Made by a program: the position numbers and the translations under genes. Positions 42,164 through 50,071 of a stretch of DNA of 64,000 nt are shown piece by piece. Origin of the DNA: an uncultured Lachnospiraceae bacterium (lineage in GTDB: Bacteria > Bacillota > Clostridia > Lachnospirales > Lachnospiraceae); NCBI GenBank assembly GCA_947591155.1, contig CANQDA010000014.1, positions 1 to 64,000 of the forward strand, written 5' to 3'. The first letter of the stretch is position 1. Each line of letters begins with the position of its first letter. The notes under the pieces were generated by a model. That model saw only the letters and a program-made list of their open reading frames with translations. It did no database searches and was not told where the DNA came from.

Positions 42164-42583
42164 ATGACAGACGATCGAAAAAAATATGACGACATCATAA
42201 ATCTCCCGCACCATGTGTCCGCGACGCGCCCGCATATGTCTCAGCACGACCGGGCGGCGCAGTTCTCTCCTTTCGCGGCCCTGACCGGGCACGATGCGGC
42301 GATCCGAGAGACCGCCAGGCTCACCGAGCGCGAACACGGGCCGGGCGAGGATTACGCGGACATCCTTGATCAGAAACTCAGACTGCTCCGGCAGCTTTCC
42401 GGCGAAGCTCCCCGGATTGCGCTCCGCTATTTCACACCGGACGCGAAAAAAGCCGGCGGAGCGTATGTCACGGTCTCCGGCCGGCTGAAAAAGATCGATG
42501 ATCAGCGCAGACTGCTTGTGCTTGAGGATCAGACAGAGATTCCCGTCGAACGAATCATCGATCTCGATGGCGATATCTTCTGA
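42164..42583 (+). CDS. YolD-like protein
   Basis: A 139-residue protein with the YolD signature near residues 10-45 (HHVSATRPHMSQHDRAAQFSPFAALTGHD) and a small beta-rich C-terminal domain (ITVSGRLKKID-like: VTVSGRLKKIDDQRRLLVLEDQTEIPVERI). YolD-like proteins are commonly encoded next to UmuC-type Y-family polymerases and are thought to act with them in lesion bypass. Here the partner polymerase gene is adjacent but convergent. The start at 42164 follows AGAGAG; an upstream in-frame ATG adds 36 poorly supported residues. Confidence 0.82.
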   Translation: MTDDRKKYDDIINLPHHVSATRPHMSQHDRAAQFSPFAALTGHDAAIRETARLTEREHGPGEDYADILDQKLRLLRQLSGEAPRIALRYFTPDAKKAGGAYVTVSGRLKKIDDQRRLLVLEDQTEIPVERIIDLDGDIF

Positions 42584-42677
42584 GCCGCCATTTCCGACTC
42601 GTCTTGCCTTTCCAAAAATTCAATTTCTTCTCAACTTATGCATCTGCGCTTTATGGTCTCCAATCTGCTTGCTGTAT

Positions 42678-44210
42678 CTACGCCTTGTGTCCTCCGATCT
42701 GCTCGTTGCGCGCGCGGGCCGTGGCCCCCTCCTCAAAGTTCATGCCGCGCAGCACCGCGTTCTTTCCGAATTTCTTTTTGATATCCAACACTGCTTCCTG
42801 CAGCCTCCGCTCCTTCTCGAGTGCTTCTTTTTCCGCCTTTCTCTGCTTTTCCAGCGCCTCGTAATCCGTGAACAAATCCATTTGCTCCATCGACGGTTCG
42901 TTCGGAACGGATCGTTCGTCGACCACATGGTTCGCCGTGACATAGATGCGGCGCACCAGAAGCTCCGGGTTTACGATCCGGTCGTACAACTCCATGACCG
43001 CCTCGGTGATCTGTCTGGTCGATGAAGTCGGACGCGCGAGGTTCGCCGTGCCGTGCGCGTGCTTCGGCACCCGCTTTCCGTAATGGTTTGTCGTAACCTC
43101 TCCCTTGTATCTCTTCCGAATCTCCGGGTTCGTCAGATTCTCGACGTCATAGCCGACCGTCAGAACAATCTGATCCGTCACCAGGCGTTTTTCGACGAGA
43201 TCTAGCACAAGAAGGTCCGTCATCTCCCTCGTGACCAGCCGCGCCTCCCCGAACTTGTAGGGGCGCATAAGCACCTGCCCGGAGCCCACGCTGTTCGTCT
43301 CCGGCCGGTACGCCTTGATGTCCGCGATCCGGCACGGCTCCCAGCCCCAAGCGTGGTCGATCAGCAGTTCCGCGTTGATCCCAAAAAGCTTGTACAGCAG
43401 ATCCTCATTATAGTAATCCGACGGGCCGCCCAACGAGCAGCGCGCGACGTCTCCCATCGTGTACAGGCCATGCGCCTCGAGCTTCCGCGCGTAACCCCTG
43501 CCGACGCGCCAGAAATCCGTGAGCGGCCGGTGCGACCAGAGCTCTCTCCGATAGGATATCTCGTCCAGCTCGGCGATCCGCACGCCGCCCAGGTCCGCCT
43601 CGACGTGCTTCGCCATAATATCCATCGCTATCTTGCACAGATAGAGATTCGTCCCGATCCCGGCCGTCGCCGTGATCCCGGTCTCCGCCAACACGTCCCG
43701 TATCATCTTCCTCGTCAGCTCGCGCGCCGTGAGCCCGTAAGTCTTCAGGTAATCCGTTACATCCATCATCACCTCGTCAATCGAGTAGACGTGAATGTCT
43801 TCCGGCGCGATATAGTTCAGGTAGATCTCGTAGATCCTCGTGCTGTACTGCACATAAAAACCCATGCGCGGCACGGCCACGATATAGTCGAGCGCAAGTT
43901 CCGGATTCTGCCGCAGCTCCACATCGTTTGCCGATTTCCCGGAAAACTCCTTTTTCCCGAGCTTTCTCAATTTCTGCAGCCGCTGCGCGTTGATCTCGCG
44001 CACCCGCTCGACCACCTCGAACAGCCGGGCCCGCCCGGAAATCCCGTACGCCTTCAGCGACGGCGACACCGCCAGACAGATCGTCTTCTCCGTCCGGCTC
44101 GCGTCCGCGACGACAAGGTTCGTCGTGAGCGGATTCAGTTTTCTCTCGTTGCACTCCACCGACGCGTAAAACGACTTCAGGTCGATCGCGACGTAGGTTC
44201 GGTTGGCCAC
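42678..44210 (-). CDS. Y-family DNA polymerase (UmuC/DinB-like)
   Basis: A 510-residue translesion polymerase. Catalytic acids lie in VAIDLKSFYASVEC (near residue 10) and in VYSIDEVMMDVT (near residue 140). The helix-hairpin-helix thumb, the little-finger region and a C-terminal charged tail (residues 440-510) follow. It opens with a GTG at 44210, 5 nt after AGGTG. The UvrX/UmuC-like branch is suggested by the CLAVSPSLKAYG..RARLFEV block. It converges with the YolD-like gene 94 bp away. SOS control is likely, but I found no clear LexA box. Confidence 0.88.
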   Translation of the reverse strand: MANRTYVAIDLKSFYASVECNERKLNPLTTNLVVADASRTEKTICLAVSPSLKAYGISGRARLFEVVERVREINAQRLQKLRKLGKKEFSGKSANDVELRQNPELALDYIVAVPRMGFYVQYSTRIYEIYLNYIAPEDIHVYSIDEVMMDVTDYLKTYGLTARELTRKMIRDVLAETGITATAGIGTNLYLCKIAMDIMAKHVEADLGGVRIAELDEISYRRELWSHRPLTDFWRVGRGYARKLEAHGLYTMGDVARCSLGGPSDYYNEDLLYKLFGINAELLIDHAWGWEPCRIADIKAYRPETNSVGSGQVLMRPYKFGEARLVTREMTDLLVLDLVEKRLVTDQIVLTVGYDVENLTNPEIRKRYKGEVTTNHYGKRVPKHAHGTANLARPTSSTRQITEAVMELYDRIVNPELLVRRIYVTANHVVDERSVPNEPSMEQMDLFTDYEALEKQRKAEKEALEKERRLQEAVLDIKKKFGKNAVLRGMNFEEGATARARNEQIGGHKA

Positions 44211-44241
44211 AGACTCACCTCGCTTTGCTTATCTGACCGGC

Positions 44242-44274
44242 AAAAACGGGAGCACTGCCCTTTTGCAGTGCTCC
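44242..44274 (-). terminator. Terminator of the Lys-rich secreted protein gene
   Basis: A perfect 10-bp stem (GGAGCACTGC/GCAGTGCTCC) is followed on the minus strand by CGTTTTTG. It lies 27 bp past the stop codon. Confidence 0.88.
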
Positions 44275-44300
44275 TCAGAGTATCGTCAAATATCGTTCCG

Positions 44301-45545
44301 TTATTCAACTGGCGCAGTCCACGCACCATCTTTGTATGTAGACCCACAGTAAACACAGGTGTCTACATAGAAGTGGCAAAGCTTATCGCTACAGCCGACT
44401 CCGTCAGCATGACAGCCATGGGTTGCGCATCTGCGTCCCAGCTTATGAGCTGTCTTCGGGATCGTCCTGGAGGCACCCTCGTGTCCGCAGACGGTGCAGT
44501 AATCCACTTCCTTCCCCTCTGCCAGGCAGGTAGGATTCTCTGTGACCTTGGTTGCCCATACGTGGCCGTCTTTCGGGATCGTCCTGGTCTTTTCTTCATG
44601 GCATACCGTACAGACTGCCTTTTCCTTTCCTTCCTCTGCACAGGTCGGGGCTTTTTCGCTCGCCCAGCTGCCATACGTATGACCGGTTGCCGGGATTTCA
44701 ACAGTGATCTCACTGCCGCATCCGTACTTACACTTTACAGCCTTTTCTCCAGATTCAGTACATGTTGCCGGGCTGATGATCCTTTCCTCGCCGCAGTAGT
44801 CATGACCCTGTTTCCCGGTCATTGTCCGCACATGTCCGCACACAGAGCAAGCCTCTTCCGAACACGGGAATTCGCTCTCATACGTATGGCTTCCGTAAGA
44901 GGTCGTCTTCGTGAACATAACGCCGCACTTCTTACAGGTTTCCGTGATCTTGCCCTTCGTCTGGCAGGTTCCCGTCACTTCTTTTGTATCAAAGTCATGT
45001 CCGGTCGGATCGACGATCTTGCGGCTGCCCTTGGTCTCACCGCAAACCGAGCATGTCTCAATCTTGTACCCAGCTTCCGTGCAGGACGGCTCTTCAATGA
45101 CAACCCAAGCCCATTCATGCCGACACTCTTCCGGCTGTGTTTCCGTTTCCCCTGCCTTTGTCTCAGGGATCTCCGCGCTGGGAACAACCGCCTCTTCCGT
45201 CTGGGCAGGAGCTGCCGGAGCCATTGCTTTCACAGTCTGAGAAATCTGTGTCTGCAAAGTGGGGGTACTGTCGGACGCTGCCGCCGCTATTGTGCTTGTT
45301 GCCGCCTTTGCCGTGCTTTTGTTCTTTGCGTTCTCTGACTTCTTTGCCTTCTTTGCTTTCTTTGCTTTTTTCGCTTTCTTCGTCTTCTTTGCTTTCTTTG
45401 TCTTCTTGGATTTCTTCTTTTTCTTTTTTGCCTTCTTGTTCTCACTGGTCTTCGCGTATACCGGAAGCACAGTACACTCCGCTGTCATGCTGAACGTCAA
45501 CATCGCAATAAGCAGCATGCATAAAACCTTACACTTTCCCTTCAT
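44301..45545 (-). CDS. Secreted Lys-rich protein with repeated CxxC modules, under c-di-GMP control
   Basis: A 414-residue exported protein. It starts at 45545 behind GGGAGG with a signal peptide (KCKVLCMLLIAMLTFSMTAECTVLP). Residues 35-75 are almost pure Lys/Ala (KKAKK and KKTKK units), an exceptionally basic tract. An Ala/Thr/Ser-rich linker follows, then about six Cys-rich modules of about 40 residues with the pattern GHxWxxxxxxxPTCxExGxxxxxCxxCGxxxxxxIP. Each CxxC pair could bind zinc or form disulfides. The basic tract may attach to anionic wall polymers or DNA. The transcript starts with a c-di-GMP riboswitch and terminator, which suggests a role in the sessile-motile switch. The product is not otherwise recognised. 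Confidence 0.75.
   Translation of the reverse strand: MKGKCKVLCMLLIAMLTFSMTAECTVLPVYAKTSENKKAKKKKKKSKKTKKAKKTKKAKKAKKAKKAKKSENAKNKSTAKAATSTIAAAASDSTPTLQTQISQTVKAMAPAAPAQTEEAVVPSAEIPETKAGETETQPEECRHEWAWVVIEEPSCTEAGYKIETCSVCGETKGSRKIVDPTGHDFDTKEVTGTCQTKGKITETCKKCGVMFTKTTSYGSHTYESEFPCSEEACSVCGHVRTMTGKQGHDYCGEERIISPATCTESGEKAVKCKYGCGSEITVEIPATGHTYGSWASEKAPTCAEEGKEKAVCTVCHEEKTRTIPKDGHVWATKVTENPTCLAEGKEVDYCTVCGHEGASRTIPKTAHKLGRRCATHGCHADGVGCSDKLCHFYVDTCVYCGSTYKDGAWTAPVE
45340..45435. repeat. Low-complexity coding repeat for the Lys/Ala tract
   Basis: Units such as TTCTTTGCT and TTCTTCGC repeat through this stretch and encode the poly-Lys/Ala segment. Length variation between strains would be expected. 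Confidence 0.6.
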
Positions 45546-45618
45546 AATAAATCCTCCCTTCGGTTTTCCAACCTTCGTTGATTGTGTAATCACTGCAAAA
45601 GCAGAAAACACGGAGTAG

Positions 45619-45654
45619 AAAAAGGCCGCAATATCACTCCATGTGATAACGGCC
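45619..45654 (-). terminator. Riboswitch-controlled intrinsic terminator
   Basis: GGCCG plus TTATCAC pairs with GTGATAT plus CGGCC, followed by TTTTT on the minus strand. The 5' arm (TATCACAT) can also pair with ATGTGATA at the 3' edge of the aptamer, giving an antiterminator. This is the expected layout of a transcription-attenuation riboswitch. Confidence 0.85.
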
Positions 45655-45677
45655 ATAAAATCCTCGTGTATCACATT

Positions 45678-45765
45678 GGCAACCGGCTGTCATGGCTTAT
45701 CAACCGATAAACTTTAGACCCTTGGCTTTGCGTCCCTGTCTTTCGGCAGGTTTGCCTTTTACAAT
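45678..45765 (-). ncRNA. Cyclic di-GMP-I riboswitch (GEMM)
   Basis: On the minus strand the aptamer core is present: GGCAAACC, a GAAA tetraloop on a CTG/CAG stem, GGGACGCAAAGCC, a GGTCTAAA turn and the closing helix CGGTTGCC. P1 is formed by CATTG before the core and CAATG after it. Ligand binding should stabilise P1 and so prevent the ATGTGATA/TATCACAT antiterminator, which predicts an OFF switch. The aptamer starts about 25 nt after the predicted transcription start and precedes the Lys-rich secreted protein. Confidence 0.92.
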
Positions 45766-45790
45766 GATTACTAGCTGTTCAGGTAGGCAC

Positions 45791-45819
45791 AGTGTAGCAT
45801 TTATTCATCCGCCTGTCAA
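45791..45819 (-). promoter_or_regulatory. Promoter of the c-di-GMP riboswitch transcript
   Basis: A perfect TTGACA and TACACT are 17 bp apart on the minus strand, placing the start about 25 nt before the aptamer. Confidence 0.75.
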
Positions 45820-45848
45820 CAGATATTGCCCTCATTTGCTCTTCCAAT

Positions 45849-46625
45849 TTATTCCTGCGCCAGCTTTTCTAAATTGCCTTTTCTGCATTCCCTCGCCACA
45901 AAATACACACGCTCACTCTCCGGGCGCGGCGCGTCCTGCGTGAACGCATCGAATACCGCCTCAAGCTTCAGCCCGGCGCGCGCAAGCGCATCCTCGATCT
46001 CCCCGATCTCATACGCTCTCTGGTAGTGCGTCTCTTCGTATTTCTCGTACAGTCCGTCCTCCCGCTGAAGAAACAGCGTGAGATCGTATTCATTGATGCA
46101 TGTCTCCTCGTCGTACCAGTTCTCCCAGATGAAGCTGCCCTCGTCACGATTCTCGGCGATCACCGACTCTCCGAGCTCCCGGTATTTGCCGACCGTGTTC
46201 AGGTCAAAAATGAATACGCCGCCCGGATCGAGGTAATTGTTGACGAGCGAGAACACCCGGACAAGCTCTTCCGTGTCCGTCACATAGTTGATCGTGTCGC
46301 AGACACTCACAACCGCGCGCACTGTCCCGTACAGCTCGAACTCGCGCATGTCCTGAAGCAGATACAGAATGTCGTGCCCGGAGGCGTCCTTTTTCTCCTG
46401 CGCGATCTCCAACATCTCCGCCGAATTGTCCACGCCGATCATATCGTAGCCAAGCGCCGCCAGACGCTCCGTCATCTCACCGGTCCCGCAGCCGAGCTCC
46501 AGCACAAGACCATCCTCCACGCCGTACTGCCTCAACAGGCCGTGCAGATATCCGCACCAGTCGTCGTAGGGAATGTTGTCCATGAACATGTCATACACGC
46601 GGGCGAAGCTTTCGTAAGATGCCAT
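45849..46625 (-). CDS. Class I SAM-dependent methyltransferase
   Basis: A 258-residue Rossmann-fold methyltransferase. The SAM-binding motif I is VLELGCGTGEMTERLA near residue 41 and the acidic ribose-binding residue is in MIGVDNSAEML. The N-terminus (ARVYDMFMDNIPYDDWCGYL) and the middle DLNTVGKYRELG region are typical of small-molecule methyltransferases of unknown substrate. It lies between the riboswitch promoter and a block of hairpin repeats, so it is likely transcribed alone. Confidence 0.82.
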   Translation of the reverse strand: MASYESFARVYDMFMDNIPYDDWCGYLHGLLRQYGVEDGLVLELGCGTGEMTERLAALGYDMIGVDNSAEMLEIAQEKKDASGHDILYLLQDMREFELYGTVRAVVSVCDTINYVTDTEELVRVFSLVNNYLDPGGVFIFDLNTVGKYRELGESVIAENRDEGSFIWENWYDEETCINEYDLTLFLQREDGLYEKYEETHYQRAYEIGEIEDALARAGLKLEAVFDAFTQDAPRPESERVYFVARECRKGNLEKLAQE

Positions 46626-46680
46626 GCCTTATCACCTCAGTTCCTGTTTAATTCATTAAGTATACCGTACGCCCTCACAG

Positions 46681-46806
46681 GAATTGGTCAATACCACGGC
46701 GAAACCCGCTTCCGCTCGTTACGGTCACGCAGCGGTACTAAGCTCATGCTGCGCATTCGCTAAGTGCCGGCGGACCTCTACGGTTTGCCTTAGGTATTGC
46801 CAATTC
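46681..46806. repeat. 126-bp imperfect palindromic element
   Basis: The ends GAATTGG..AATACC and GGTATT.CCAATTC pair, and inside them GGCGAAACC pairs with GGTTTGCC. The structure is a long interrupted hairpin without coding capacity. It sits upstream of the methyltransferase start and 45 bp from copy B of the 120-bp element. I did not find a second copy in the window. Confidence 0.55.
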
Positions 46807-46851
46807 ACTGTACGGGCTGAGTATGCGAAAAGCAGCAGCATTTCACGAACA

Positions 46852-46971
46852 GGAATCGCAGGGATTTCCGGGTGTTTTCCGGCACAAAGCCGTTCAATAT
46901 CGGCTTTCCCTTTTAAAAGCCGATATTGCGGTTTTGACGGGAAATACCCAGAAAGGGTACCATGCGATTCC
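46852..46971. repeat. 120-bp interspersed palindromic element, copy B
   Basis: Same length and about 97% identical to copy A at 14292-14411, in inverted orientation. The ends GGAATCGCA/TGCGATTCC and the 13-bp inner stem are conserved, so the differences do not disturb the fold. It begins 12 bp past the hisC stop, so it may also serve as a transcription end or mRNA-stabilising structure. Confidence 0.85.
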
Positions 46972-46983
46972 GTCCGATGTTTG

Positions 46984-48042
46984 TTAAACAGGAAGATAGT
47001 CTCTCAGGAAGCGATACAGCGCGTCCATCTCCTCATCCGTGCCAATCGTGATGCGCAGATAATTGTCAATCCGCGGCTTGTCGAAATACCGCACGTAGAT
47101 CCCGGCCTCCTTCAGCACCTCAAAAAGCTCCCGCGCCGGACAGCTCTCGTGCGTCACAAAGAGGAAGTTCGCCTGCGAATCCGTGAACGAAAAGCCAAGC
47201 TTTGCCAGCTCCTGTTTCGCGCGCTCCCGCGTCGCCATGATCCTGCGGCGCGTCTCCTCCAGATATTCGCTGTCGCAGACCGCCGCCGTCCCGAGGCGAA
47301 TCGCCGTTTCATTCATCGTATAGGAATTAAACGAGTACTTCACATCGTTCAGATGCCGGATCAACTCCTCGCTGCCGAACGCGTATCCGATGCGCATCCC
47401 CGCCATGCTGCGCGACTTTGAGAAGGTCTGCACAATCAGCAGGTTCTCATATTTTTCCAGAAGTCCCAACGCGGAGGTTGCACCGAAATCGATGTACGCC
47501 TCGTCCACGATGACGATGACATCCTGATTGTGCCGCAGGATGTCCTCGATGTCGGCAAGCGGCATCTGCACGCCGGTCGGCGCGTTCGGATTCGGGAAGA
47601 CCACGCCGCCGTTCTCCTTATAATAATCTTCCTTCACGATCTCGAACTTCTCATTCAGCGCCGGGCGTTCATACGGAATCCGAAAGAGCTCCGCCCACAC
47701 ATCGTAAAACGAGTAGGTGATGTCCGGGAACAGAATCGGCTTTTGCGAGTTGAAAAAGGTGAGAAAGCACATCGCCAGCACGTCGTCCGAGCCGACGCCC
47801 ACAAACACCTGCTCCGTCCGCAGCCGATACTCCTCTGCGATCGCGCTGACAAGCTCCCGGGCCGTCGGGTCCGGGTATTTTCGCATCGTATCCGTCGACA
47901 TCCGCCGCAGCTCGTCCAACACTTTCGGAGACGGCGGATACGGATTCTCGTTTGTGTTCAGCTTGATCACGTCCGGCTGTTTCGGCTGTTCTCCCGGCGT
48001 GTACGGCGTCACCTTCCGGATGTTGTTTTCCCACTCTCTCAT
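46984..48042 (-). CDS. hisC: Histidinol-phosphate aminotransferase
   Basis: A 352-residue PLP enzyme of aminotransferase class I/II, which transaminates imidazole-acetol phosphate in histidine synthesis. The KLNTNENPYPPSP opening, VGVGSDDVL, VFPNPNAPTG, VDEAYIDF and the Schiff-base Lys in TFSKSRSMAGMRIGYA are diagnostic. The start at 48042 follows AGGAG; an upstream in-frame extension overlaps the neighbouring gene's end. It stands apart from other his genes here, which is common in Clostridia. Related aromatic aminotransferase activity cannot be excluded. Confidence 0.9.
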   Translation of the reverse strand: MREWENNIRKVTPYTPGEQPKQPDVIKLNTNENPYPPSPKVLDELRRMSTDTMRKYPDPTARELVSAIAEEYRLRTEQVFVGVGSDDVLAMCFLTFFNSQKPILFPDITYSFYDVWAELFRIPYERPALNEKFEIVKEDYYKENGGVVFPNPNAPTGVQMPLADIEDILRHNQDVIVIVDEAYIDFGATSALGLLEKYENLLIVQTFSKSRSMAGMRIGYAFGSEELIRHLNDVKYSFNSYTMNETAIRLGTAAVCDSEYLEETRRRIMATRERAKQELAKLGFSFTDSQANFLFVTHESCPARELFEVLKEAGIYVRYFDKPRIDNYLRITIGTDEEMDALYRFLRDYLPV

Positions 48043-48134
48043 ATATGTCGCTCCTGTCTGATCTCTATCATTTTTATTTGAGCCGTGCCAGCCTCGAAAA
48101 AGCTCCGTTTTGCACAACTCATTGCTTTCGCAGA

Positions 48135-49859
48135 TCACCCACGGTAAAGCCGGGCATAGATTCCATTCTTCGCCAATAACTCCTCGTGCGTGCCCTGCTC
48201 CTCGATGCCCTTGTGCGTGAGCACGAGGATCTTCTGCGCATTGCGGATCGTCGAGAGCCGGTGCGCGATCACGAAGGTCGTCCGGCCGTGCGCGAGCGCC
48301 TCCATCGACTCCTGCACGATCTTCTCACTCTCATTGTCGAGCGCCGAGGTCGCCTCGTCGAAGATCAGGATCGGCGGATTTTTGAGGAACACGCGCGCGA
48401 TCGAGAGCCGCTGTTTCTGTCCGCCGGAAAGCTTCACGCCGCGCTGTCCGATGTCGGTCAGATAACCGTCCGGAAGCTGTTCGATGAACTCATGCGCGTT
48501 CGCCAGCTTCGCCGCCGCGACAACCTCCTCGTCCGAGGCGTCCGGCCTGCCGTAGCGGATGTTCTCCATGACGTTCTCCGCGAACAGGTAAACGTCCTGC
48601 TGCACGATGCCGATCTGTCTGCGCAGATCCGCAAGCTTGATCTTGCGAATGTCCGTGCCGTCCAGAAGGATGCGCCCGGCGTCCACGTCATAGAAGCGCG
48701 GAATCAGGCTGCACAGCGTTGTCTTGCCGCCGCCCGACGAACCGACGATCGCCAGATAGTCTCCCGGCTTCACGTGCAGGTCGATGTGGCTCAGCACCGT
48801 GTCCAGATTGTCCTCATATCTGAACGATACATTGTCGAAACGGATATCGCCCTTCGCGTCCGAGATGCCGACCGCGTCCGGCGCATCCGTGATGTCCGGC
48901 GCGATCAACAGGATCTCCAGAAAGCGCTCGTAACCCGTGTATCCGTTCTGGAACTGCTCCGTGAAATTGATGAGCTTCTTGATCGGCTCGGTGAAATTGT
49001 TGATGTAGAGCAGGAAGGTCACGAGATCCGCGACCTCCATGCGCCCGCCCGTCATCAGTGCGGCTCCTACGACCAGCACCGCGATCGTCACGAGCGTCGT
49101 CAGCGCGCCCAGGCCGGAATTGTACCAGCCCATATACCAGTAGCTGCGCCGCTTCGACTCGACGAAGCGCTCGTTGCCCTCGCGGAATTTCCGCATCTCC
49201 ACCGCCTCGTTGCCGAAGGACTTGACGGCGCGCACGCCGGACAGGCTGTCCTCGATCTGGCTGTTGATGTCCGCGATCCGCGCGCGGTTCTGCTTGAACG
49301 CGCGTTTCATCTTGCGGTTGAAATACGCTGCGTAGAGCACGATCACCGGCAGGAACGCAAACGCGACGAGCGTCAGCGCCGCGTTGATCTGCAGCAGAAT
49401 GATGAACGATCCGATGAACTTGATCAGCGAGATCACAACGTCTTCGGGACCGTGGTGCAGTAGCTCGCTGATGTCAAACAGGTCCGAGGTGATACGCGAC
49501 AGGAGCTGTCCGACCTTCTGGTTATCGTAGAAGGCAAAGGACAGCTTCTGATAATGGCCGAAGATCTCGTTTCGCATATCGTGCTCAATCTTCGCGCCCA
49601 TAATATGTCCGAAATATGCGATGTAGAAATTGCAGAAGCACTCCAGTGCCACCAGCCCCGCCATCAAAAGCCCGAGCCGCAGGATGATCCGCATCGCCTC
49701 GCCGCCCGGGAGCAGGACCACGCTCGTCGTCACATAGCGCACGATCAGCGGGATCGCGAGCGTCACGCCCGCGCCCAGGATGGCAAAAAACATATCGCTG
49801 AAAAACAGCTTCAGGTACGGCCGGTAATACGCGATCAGCCGTCTCCATTTGTGCTCCAT
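48135..49859 (-). CDS. ABC exporter, fused permease-ATPase (MsbA/MDR-like)
   Basis: A 574-residue half-transporter that should work as a homodimer. Six membrane helices occupy residues 15-310 (for example MFFAILGAGVTLAIPLIV, FIGSFIILLQINAALTLVAFAFLPVIVLYA). The ATPase follows, with Walker A GSSGGGKTT, signature LSGGQKQRL, Walker B ILIFDEATSALD and the H-loop in IAHRLSTI. The start at 49859 has GGAGG at a rather long distance of 12 nt; the alternative at 49922 is less likely. Substrate unknown (lipid, peptide or drug). hisC follows 92 bp downstream. Confidence 0.9.
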   Translation of the reverse strand: MEHKWRRLIAYYRPYLKLFFSDMFFAILGAGVTLAIPLIVRYVTTSVVLLPGGEAMRIILRLGLLMAGLVALECFCNFYIAYFGHIMGAKIEHDMRNEIFGHYQKLSFAFYDNQKVGQLLSRITSDLFDISELLHHGPEDVVISLIKFIGSFIILLQINAALTLVAFAFLPVIVLYAAYFNRKMKRAFKQNRARIADINSQIEDSLSGVRAVKSFGNEAVEMRKFREGNERFVESKRRSYWYMGWYNSGLGALTTLVTIAVLVVGAALMTGGRMEVADLVTFLLYINNFTEPIKKLINFTEQFQNGYTGYERFLEILLIAPDITDAPDAVGISDAKGDIRFDNVSFRYEDNLDTVLSHIDLHVKPGDYLAIVGSSGGGKTTLCSLIPRFYDVDAGRILLDGTDIRKIKLADLRRQIGIVQQDVYLFAENVMENIRYGRPDASDEEVVAAAKLANAHEFIEQLPDGYLTDIGQRGVKLSGGQKQRLSIARVFLKNPPILIFDEATSALDNESEKIVQESMEALAHGRTTFVIAHRLSTIRNAQKILVLTHKGIEEQGTHEELLAKNGIYARLYRG

Positions 49860-50071
49860 GTGAGCTTCGTCCCTCCCGTTTTCTGTACTCTTGCTTTTCT
49901 CCGAACTGTTCCCGCCGCACATATCCTTATCATGCGGCGGTCATCATTGCTATCCGTCATTCCCCATTTCTATCGATACAAGAGTACTCTTATTTATTCT
50001 TTGTCCTCTCTGCTTTCCGGATTCTCTGTACCGTTCTTTTGACCAGAGTATTTTTAAATCCTCTTAACCCT

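Noticed and set aside
45340..45435. CRISPR-like or satellite DNA repeat
   Set aside because: The repetition is fully explained by Lys/Ala codons in frame within the secreted protein gene, and there are no spacers.
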